From NCBI GenBank assembly GCA_001803565.1, contig MHDQ01000028.1, forward strand, positions 1-11,076: a DNA stretch of 11,076 nucleotides, read 5' to 3'. A program made the position numbers and the translations under genes. Below the pieces are notes generated by a model. It did no database searches. It saw nothing but the letters and a program-made list of their open reading frames with translations, and was not told the origin of the DNA. Below are positions 5,649 to 11,076 of the stretch, piece after piece. The DNA is from Nitrospinae bacterium RIFCSPLOWO2_12_FULL_45_22 (GTDB taxonomy: Bacteria > 2-12-FULL-45-22). Each line of letters begins with the position of its first letter. Position 1 is the first letter of the stretch.

Positions 5649-7948
5649 TGGATAAAGTGAATAAAATAAAATCCCTGATTATTGTCGAATCACCAGCTAA
5701 GGCTAGAACCCTGAAGAAATTCTTAGGGAATAATTACGCGATAAAGGCCTCTTTAGGCCATGTTAAGGACCTGCCTGGAAACCAATTAGGGGTAGAGATC
5801 GAGAAGAATTTTAAACCCCATTATATAACTATTCCGAGTAAGACCCGGGTTCTTCAGGAGTTAAGAAAGGCAGCTAACGACGCCGACCGAATATATCTTG
5901 CCCAGGACCCGGACCGCGAGGGAGAGGCTATTGCCTGGCATGTCTCGCAGGAATTAAAAGATGTGCCAGAAGAGGAGAAATACCGCGTCCTGTTTAATGA
6001 GATTACAGAAAAAGCCGTAAAAGAAGCCCTACAGAATGCCGGGAGGATAGATAAGGACAAGGTTGATGCTCAACAGGCCCGGCGCATCCTGGATCGTCTA
6101 GTAGGCTATAAATTGAGCCCTTTGCTCTGGGAGAAAGTCAAGCGGGGCCTCAGTGCTGGCCGGGTCCAATCGGTAGCATTACGGCTAATTTGCGACCGGG
6201 AAAAGGATATCCTATCTTTTACCCCAGAGGAATATTGGACTATAACCGCCACCCTCCAAAGAGATACCCCCCCTTCTTTTGCCGCCAGGCTTTTTAAGAT
6301 AAAGGGGAAAAAGGCCCAGCTAAAGGTTCAGGCGGAGGCGGATAGGATAGTAGAAGAAGTAAAACCCCTTTCTTTTATAGTCTCCCATATCGAAAAAAAG
6401 GAGAAAAAGAGAAACCCGGTGCCCCCCTTTATCACCAGTACCTTACAACAAGAAGCCGCACGGAAGCTCCGGTTTTCACCCCAAAAGACTATGTTGATTG
6501 CTCAGGGGCTTTATGAAGGTCAAGAGCTGGGCCCAGAAGGTAGCATAGGCCTAATAACCTATATGAGAACCGATTCTCCCAGGGTATCAGCCGAGGCCCA
6601 GGGTCAGGCCCGAGAATATATCAAAGGACGGTTTGGCCTGGATTACCTCCCCGCAAAAGCACCAACCTATAGAGGCAGGGCTACTGCCCAGGAAGCCCAT
6701 GAGGCTATCCGCCCTACAGAGGTCTTCCGGGAGCCTGAATCTCTTAGACCATATCTATCGGCTGATCATTTCGCCCTGCATCAATTGATCTGGCAGCGTT
6801 TCCTGGCCAGCCAAATGAATCCGGCCATCTATGATGTTACCACGGTTGATATTGCCGCTGGAGAATACCTCTTCCGGGCTAATGGCTCTATTATAAAGTT
6901 TTTGGGTTTCATGAAGCTGTATGTAGAGAGTAAAGACGAGTTGACGGAAGAGGGGGCTGAAGATCAGGAAAAAGAAGAGATTTTGCCCCCCTTAGCTACT
7001 GGAGATAAGTTGCTCCTCCTGGAACTTACCCCTAAACAACACTTTACCCAACCCCCGCCCCGTTATAGCGCAGCTACGCTGGTAAAAGGATTAGAAGAAA
7101 ACGGAATCGGCCGGCCCAGCACTTATGCTACTATAGTAAGTATCATAAAAACCAGGGATTATGTCAGAGAAGAAAAAGGTCGTTTTTTCCCCACCGATTT
7201 AGGATTATTAATAAACGATCTATTGGTTGAAAATTTTCCGGAAATCCTGGACATAAAATTTACTGCCCAATTAGAAGATCAACTGGACCAGATTGAAGAG
7301 GGAAAGACTAATTGGACCCAGACCGTGTCCGATTTCTACCGCCCCTTTGCCGTGGATCTTGAGAAGGCCCGGAAGAATATGCAGAAAATAAAAGGGATTC
7401 ATCCCCCTACTGAGATCCCTTGTCCTAAGTGTGGTCAAAAAATGCTTATTAAGTGGGGCCGGAATGGAGAATTTTTAGCTTGCTCAGATTATCCTAAGTG
7501 TACCGCTACTAGCAATTTCATCCGGGACGAAAAGGGTGAAATAAGGCTCAAACCTAATGCGCAGGTCAATAAAGAATCTACTAACGAGCAATGCAGCAAG
7601 TGCGGCCAACCCATGATTATAAAAAGGGGAAAGTTCGGAGAGTTTCTGGCCTGTTCTAATTATCCGAAATGTAAGAATACCAAAAATCTAGCCTCGGCTG
7701 ATCTTGATCTAAACTGCCCGATACCGGGTTGCCCGGGAACCATTACTGTCCGCAAGACCAAAAAAGGTAAGGTCTTCTATGGCTGTAGTAATTTCCCTAC
7801 ATGTACCTTCGCTACCTGGGATCGCCCGATACCGGAACCCTGTCCGCAATGCCAGGCACCATTCTTGGTGGAGAAGAAATCAGGTAGAGATACTATTATC
7901 ATCCAGTGTATACAAGAAGGATGTCAGTATAAGAGTGGGGGAAAATGA
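5648..7948 (+). CDS. topA: DNA topoisomerase I (type IA), 766 aa
   Basis: TopA relaxes negative supercoils by nicking one strand and passing the other through. The N-terminal TOPRIM domain shows IIVESPAKA (E14) and the metal site DPDREGE (D87, D89, E91). The catalytic tyrosine is Y305 in GLITYMRTDS. The motif ENGIGRPSTYATI (484-496) is the usual one of the core. The C-terminus carries four zinc ribbons, read as Cys quartets C592-C595-C612-C618, C649-C652-C669-C675, C690-C695-C713-C719 and C732-C735-C754-C759. These typically bind single-stranded DNA. The start at 5648 follows AAAGGAA and overlaps the dprA stop by one base, so the two are one operon. The gene is intact and full length. Lys-Lys-rich stretches around 217-224 and 250-256 are unremarkable. 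Confidence 0.98.
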   Translation: MDKVNKIKSLIIVESPAKARTLKKFLGNNYAIKASLGHVKDLPGNQLGVEIEKNFKPHYITIPSKTRVLQELRKAANDADRIYLAQDPDREGEAIAWHVSQELKDVPEEEKYRVLFNEITEKAVKEALQNAGRIDKDKVDAQQARRILDRLVGYKLSPLLWEKVKRGLSAGRVQSVALRLICDREKDILSFTPEEYWTITATLQRDTPPSFAARLFKIKGKKAQLKVQAEADRIVEEVKPLSFIVSHIEKKEKKRNPVPPFITSTLQQEAARKLRFSPQKTMLIAQGLYEGQELGPEGSIGLITYMRTDSPRVSAEAQGQAREYIKGRFGLDYLPAKAPTYRGRATAQEAHEAIRPTEVFREPESLRPYLSADHFALHQLIWQRFLASQMNPAIYDVTTVDIAAGEYLFRANGSIIKFLGFMKLYVESKDELTEEGAEDQEKEEILPPLATGDKLLLLELTPKQHFTQPPPRYSAATLVKGLEENGIGRPSTYATIVSIIKTRDYVREEKGRFFPTDLGLLINDLLVENFPEILDIKFTAQLEDQLDQIEEGKTNWTQTVSDFYRPFAVDLEKARKNMQKIKGIHPPTEIPCPKCGQKMLIKWGRNGEFLACSDYPKCTATSNFIRDEKGEIRLKPNAQVNKESTNEQCSKCGQPMIIKRGKFGEFLACSNYPKCKNTKNLASADLDLNCPIPGCPGTITVRKTKKGKVFYGCSNFPTCTFATWDRPIPEPCPQCQAPFLVEKKSGRDTIIIQCIQEGCQYKSGGK

Positions 7949-7958
7949 AGAAATCAGC

Positions 7959-8097
7959 GATTCAGGGGCCCGTAATCCACTAGAACAGTCACTCCAGACT
8001 CTATACTCTCTCTCCACTCTAACTCGCTCGTGCAAGAGAAAGAAAATGAATACCCACAACAAAATCGTCCGCTTTAAATTTTACGAGCCCCTGATTC
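7959..8097. repeat. Imperfect 17-bp inverted repeat enclosing about 105 bp
   Basis: GATTCAGGGGCCCGTAA at 7959-7975 pairs with 8081-8097, whose reverse complement is GAATCAGGGGCTCGTAA: 15 of 17 positions match. The left arm begins 11 bases after the topA stop. The length (139 bp) and inverted ends fit either a small non-autonomous element or the foot of a structured 3' region of the topA message. No target duplication is visible outside the ends. Confidence 0.5.
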
Positions 8098-8262
8098 AAC
8101 TTTTGTTGGGTAGGAAATGTGTATTATCGGCTATATAATAGAGCAATTATCGTACCATATCCCCTTTTTTCCCGATATAATTTCTCTCTTAATGATGTTT
8201 AGTGGGCCTTTCTAGCCCTCCCTTTTACCTCCTTCCGGGACAACCCACCGATCCCCTTATAT

Positions 8263-8364
8263 GCAAACAAAGTTATCAGATTAACCCCCATACCGAGAAA
8301 TCCCTGGATTATTAGCCGCCCCTGTACGCAAACAATGTAAGCAGGTAAAATGCTAACTTTGTTT
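8263..8364. repeat. 11-bp inverted repeat with an extra direct copy
   Basis: AAACAAAGTTA (8265-8275) is perfectly inverted as TAACTTTGTTT (8354-8364). A further partial direct copy, GCAAACAA followed by TGTAAGCAG (8328-8343), resembles GCAAACAAAGTTATCAG at 8263-8279. The arrangement could fold into alternative stems on either strand. Its role is unknown. Confidence 0.4.
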
Positions 8365-8439
8365 ATAGCAGATAAGGTCATTCAAAGAACATATAGAGGG
8401 CTATTATAATCAAAAAGAAGCCAAAGACTTTCCTTAATG

Positions 8440-9849
8440 TCAGTGCAGGTAATAGTCTACTACCTTTTTCAATGCCTTTGCGGCACGGCTGTAGTTGCTA
8501 AAAGTCGGGATATTTCCTTGAAGGAACCGTTCCCTCACTTCTCTCTCAGCTTCTTCATGAAAAGAAGGTGGGAGCATAACTAGAAGAGGTTTGCCTACCG
8601 TCTTTTCAAAATCAAAAATAGTGCCATATATCAGGTTAGCAAAATCAGGGTAGATATCCTGGGCCATCTTAATAAAGAGGGCGGGTATTTCCACTACTAC
8701 TGTGTCTATCCGCTCCTCACATCCGAGGATTTCTAAGGCGGGCTTAAATGCCTGGAGCAGATACCAGGGCAGACCCATATCAATAGGATTCTTATAGCTG
8801 GACCCCACGGCTTTAAATATTTCTGATAACTGCTGATAACTTTTTTCTGTTAATAAAGGGACCTCTAAGCCCACCCTACTAAAGGTGTCAGCCATAGCTA
8901 CGCACTGGCCACCATTCATAGATATTATACCTATGCGATAGCCCCTGGGCTGTGGCAGACAAAGGAGCAGCTTGGTAATATCCACTAACTCTTCAATACC
9001 ATCGGCTTCAATCGCCCCGCTCTGCCGGATAACCGTCTGCCAGACCTTACTGGACTCAGCAAGAGAGCCGGTATGGGATGAAGTAGCCCGGGCACCGGCC
9101 TCAGTCTGTCCCCCTTTCCAGATCACGATAGGCTTCTTAGGGGTCGTCTCCTGGAGTAACTTAAAAAGCCGGCGGCCATCCTTTATCCCTTCAATATATA
9201 TCCCAATAATACGGGTTTCTTCATCTTTTGCCAAGTACTCCAAAAAATCTGGGCTATCATAAAAATAGGCATTACCATAGCTTATGCCCTTGCTGATCTT
9301 TATCCCATGTTGATAAGCCAGTCCAGCAAAATCGAGAAGATTCCGGCCACTCTGAGAAATGAAGCCTACCGGCCCACCTGTTCCATGATACAGCTCCGGT
9401 CCATTTCCCAGCCCAATCTTAGGGTTAAAAACTCCTACGCAATTGGGACCAATAAGGGTAACCCCCAACTCTGGCACTAGTTTCATCAACTCCTCTTGAA
9501 GCCTTCGTCCCTCCGGACTCCCTGTCTCGCCATAACCAGAAGTAAATAGTGCCACACCACCAACTTTCTTCTTAGCACAGTCCCGGAGAAAGGTTGGGAT
9601 GACTTCCCGCGGTATAGAGACGAAGGCATAATCTACCGGCTCAGGGATATCCAGGATACTAGGATAGTTCTTGATTCCCAGAGCTTCTATCCCGACGGCC
9701 TCTTTGGGATCAATGTTGACCGAATAGACTTTGCCCTGGAAAGTCTTTACCCCTTGGAGCCACATATAGTTGTTATTTAACAACTTATCCCCTACTACTG
9801 CTACTGTCTTAGGGTTAAAGATCCGGTCTAATATTTTTAGTTTATCCAT
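8440..9849 (-). CDS. Acyl-CoA synthetase (ADP-forming) alpha-subunit-like, 469 aa
   Basis: The protein has the domain order of the alpha part of ADP-forming acetyl/acyl-CoA synthetases. A CoA-binding Rossmann domain (about 1-130, NPKTVAVVGD near the start and LIGPNCVGVFNP at 132-143) is followed by two ligase-CoA/flavodoxin-like domains. SQSG lies at 165-168, and SSHTGSLA at 257-264 holds the likely phospho-accepting histidine H259. The family converts acyl-CoA, ADP and phosphate to acid, CoA and ATP. The ATP-grasp beta domain is neither fused nor encoded next to it within the window, so a complete enzyme would need a partner encoded elsewhere. The usual SQSGALG sequence is SQSGRNLLDFA here, a deviation near the CoA site. 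The ATG at 9849 follows AAGGAAAG. The gene lies 190 bp downstream of the cytochrome gene, same strand; an operon is possible but not shown. Substrate unknown. Confidence 0.85.
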   Translation of the reverse strand: MDKLKILDRIFNPKTVAVVGDKLLNNNYMWLQGVKTFQGKVYSVNIDPKEAVGIEALGIKNYPSILDIPEPVDYAFVSIPREVIPTFLRDCAKKKVGGVALFTSGYGETGSPEGRRLQEELMKLVPELGVTLIGPNCVGVFNPKIGLGNGPELYHGTGGPVGFISQSGRNLLDFAGLAYQHGIKISKGISYGNAYFYDSPDFLEYLAKDEETRIIGIYIEGIKDGRRLFKLLQETTPKKPIVIWKGGQTEAGARATSSHTGSLAESSKVWQTVIRQSGAIEADGIEELVDITKLLLCLPQPRGYRIGIISMNGGQCVAMADTFSRVGLEVPLLTEKSYQQLSEIFKAVGSSYKNPIDMGLPWYLLQAFKPALEILGCEERIDTVVVEIPALFIKMAQDIYPDFANLIYGTIFDFEKTVGKPLLVMLPPSFHEEAEREVRERFLQGNIPTFSNYSRAAKALKKVVDYYLH

Positions 9850-10039
9850 CAGCTTTCCTTCATAAGTAAGTTAGAGAGAGGGTCAAGAAACCCGATCCTG
9901 CTCCACTGTTTAGCCGAAAAATTAGGATTTTAGCTACAGATGAACCCGGATATTTTTACCGCAGAGGGCAGAGACCGCGGAACAGGAATGAGAAAAACAT
10001 GAAGATATGGAGCAAATGGCTACCGAGCTTTTAAGAGTT
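9850..10039. other. Spacer with a CCGC/GCGG repeat-like segment
   Basis: The 190 bp between the cytochrome and synthetase-like genes hold no gene. Around 9959-9980 the plus strand reads ACCGCAGAGGGCAGAGACC followed by GCGG, resembling the 'cgcagagggcgcagag' type of dispersed intergenic repeat I know from other bacterial genomes. Its CCGC and GCGG ends could pair into a weak hairpin. The ribosome binding site of the downstream gene lies at 9853-9860. Confidence 0.35.
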
Positions 10040-11076
10040 TCACTCCTTGGTTAAGGACCTATGTTTAAAATACAGTAGTCCTGCGGCCAAGAATATCCAC
10101 GCAATAAAGAATGCCAGGGCCCTCTTGCGTATCCTTAGATCGTTCCTTACCTGCTCTGCCACCTGGCTTATCCCTTCTATCTTAACAATAGCTGACTGGG
10201 TCAAGTCCCCAACCGTTTTAGGGTTCAAGGTATGGATAAGGGTAGTGGCCTGGACTATGTCATTGTGCGCCTTTTCCAGGTTGGTTGAGAGATCATCAAT
10301 ATTCCTGCCAGCCGATTCCGCCTCCTTAACCCCCTCTTCCCCTTGTTCAATGGCCTTCAGGGCCGTAGCTAATGCCTTTTTTATCTCCTGTCCTTTACCA
10401 TAAGAGCGGGCATCATCCTCTGAGTGGCACATGCCACAATGGCCTTCTTCGGAGCCATCAAACATAGCTAGAGAGGGGAATATTATCTTATGATTACTAT
10501 GACAATCCACGCAGCGAGGGGCTCCGGCCTCTTCTAAGGCTATATAGTGGGGCCCTTCCTTAAAGGCATTAGCAGTAACTGAGTGGCAGTTGCCACATAC
10601 GTTAGGGACCTCACTTACCCCCGGGGGTGTTGCTCCATGGATCCCGTGGCAGGTGGCACAATTGGGCGCCAGGGCAGGGTTTTTGTCCGGAATTTTACCA
10701 TATAGAATCTGGCCATGATAGCTCTCTTTATAGAGGGCCAATTGATTAGTGGGGATATTATAAGGTTGCATCCTGGCTTGGTTCGAATGGCATCTACCGC
10801 AGGTCTCTGGGACGTTGGTGTGATATACCGTCGCTAAAGGGTCGCTCTTGCGCCTGATCTCATGAGTACTATGGCAGCTAACACAGGTAGCTACCCGGGT
10901 ATCACCCTTCTCTATCAACAACCTACCATGGACACTGGTTAAGTATTCGGCATATTGATCAGTCCTGATATTATATTGCCTCATCTTCTTGATATCGGCA
11001 TGACATTTGGCACACAAAGCCGGAATATCTTCTATCCTGGATTTACCAATATAGCCCGCGGCCTTAGCTTTGGCTT
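10040..11076 (-). CDS. Multihaem c-type cytochrome with C-terminal membrane anchor, 5' end outside window
   Basis: A periplasm-facing electron carrier of the cytochrome c3-like multihaem type. The visible 344 residues hold seven CxxCH haem sites (CAKCH, CVSCH, CGRCH, CATCH, CGNCH, CVDCH, CGMCH). Many nearby histidines (VHG, YHG, IHG, NHK, PHY) could be distal ligands. Two haem-pair modules look duplicated: the stretch containing MRQYNIRTDQ and SVHGRLL recurs 71 residues later as MQPYNIPTNQ and SYHGQIL. A helical linker without haem sites (about 80 residues) follows, then one hydrophobic segment (LAFFIAWIFLAAGLLYF) and a short basic tail, so it should be anchored by its C-terminus. A TTG at 11017 is not the start: the frame stays open to the edge, and GYIGKSRIEDIPAL directly before CAKCH fits a continuing haem protein. 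The signal peptide and perhaps more haems lie beyond the window. The partner is unknown. Confidence 0.9.
   Translation of the reverse strand, partial: AKAKAAGYIGKSRIEDIPALCAKCHADIKKMRQYNIRTDQYAEYLTSVHGRLLIEKGDTRVATCVSCHSTHEIRRKSDPLATVYHTNVPETCGRCHSNQARMQPYNIPTNQLALYKESYHGQILYGKIPDKNPALAPNCATCHGIHGATPPGVSEVPNVCGNCHSVTANAFKEGPHYIALEEAGAPRCVDCHSNHKIIFPSLAMFDGSEEGHCGMCHSEDDARSYGKGQEIKKALATALKAIEQGEEGVKEAESAGRNIDDLSTNLEKAHNDIVQATTLIHTLNPKTVGDLTQSAIVKIEGISQVAEQVRNDLRIRKRALAFFIAWIFLAAGLLYFKHRSLTKE

Larger units (their letters stand above)
7949..8439. other. Gene-poor spacer between convergent topA and the acyl-CoA synthetase-like gene
   Basis: No convincing gene lies here. The first half is enclosed by an imperfect 17-bp inverted repeat (7959-8097) and includes a pyrimidine-rich run with repeated ACTC/CTCT words (about 7990-8025). 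The second half has an 11-bp perfect inverted repeat and a related direct repeat (8263-8364). A 60-codon minus-strand ORF (8199-8381) lacks a ribosome binding site and is not supported. The two genes converge, so transcription should end here, but I see no classical GC stem followed by a T run. Confidence 0.5.

Noticed and set aside
8163-8180. T-run (TTTTTT) after topA as an intrinsic terminator
   Set aside because: No GC-rich stem precedes it. The only pairing found, TATCGG with CCGATA, encloses the T-run, so it is the wrong arrangement.
8199-8381. 60-codon minus-strand hydrophobic ORF
   Set aside because: No Shine-Dalgarno sequence, and it lies across the inverted/direct repeat segment; its codons reflect the repeats. 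A small protein cannot be excluded but is not supported.
11015-11017. TTG at 11017 as the start of the cytochrome gene
   Set aside because: The frame remains open to the window edge, and the codons before it (GYIGKSRIEDIPAL) read like coding sequence. No ribosome binding site or signal peptide lies at this TTG; the Leu just precedes the first visible CxxCH.
1-11076. CRISPR arrays, tRNA and rRNA genes
   Set aside because: No regularly spaced repeats, cloverleaf-like segments or rRNA-like stretches were seen on either strand.

Overview
The window looks like part of an uncultured, probably anaerobic or respiratory Gram-negative-type bacterium. The support is a multihaem c-type cytochrome with a C-terminal membrane anchor, an ADP-forming acyl-CoA synthetase-like protein, and a dprA-topA housekeeping pair with many ATA, AGA and AGG codons. 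I cannot name a phylum from the sequence alone. Two compartments are clear: a worn accessory region (about 1-4270) and a conserved chromosomal region (about 4270-11076).

Accessory region. A small hypothetical gene (86-316, minus) is followed by a complete IS4-family insertion sequence (483-1807) with inverted ends and a perfect 9-bp target duplication. It landed in the upstream region of a tyrosine-recombinase (integron-integrase-like) gene that is now a remnant (1917 to about 2535): an in-frame amber codon, a frameshift, and no catalytic domain. The remnant runs head-on into a PIN-domain (DUF4411-type) gene (2524-2829, minus) that also stops short of its C-terminus, so both genes are cut at the same few bases. 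Upstream of the PIN gene, joined by an ATGA overlap, is an intact HTH plus ImmA/IrrE zinc-peptidase gene (2826-3962). Upstream of that lies a compressed relic of hsdM (4005-4228), the methylase gene of a type I restriction-modification system. It keeps its Shine-Dalgarno sequence, about 19 N-terminal codons and pieces of the C-terminus, with at least three internal deletions. A 17-codon ORF starting MSEW bridges hsdM and the ImmA gene by overlapping starts and stops and may be what is left of hsdS. I read the block as a collapsed type I R-M plus toxin-antitoxin-like defence operon in which only the ImmA/IrrE gene stays whole.

Conserved region. An AT-rich spacer holds a good sigma-70-type promoter and a large imperfect palindrome. 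It precedes dprA (4536-5648) and topA (5648-7948), which overlap by one base. TopA is complete, with four C-terminal zinc ribbons. About 490 bp without a convincing gene follow, with two inverted-repeat arrangements. On the minus strand come an acyl-CoA synthetase (ADP-forming) alpha-subunit-like gene (8440-9849) and, upstream of it, a multihaem cytochrome gene (10040 to beyond the right edge) with seven CxxCH sites visible.

The genes do not form one pathway. dprA-topA handle DNA, the minus-strand pair suggests acyl-CoA/energy metabolism and periplasmic electron transfer (co-function unproven), and the left part records serial loss of a defence island.
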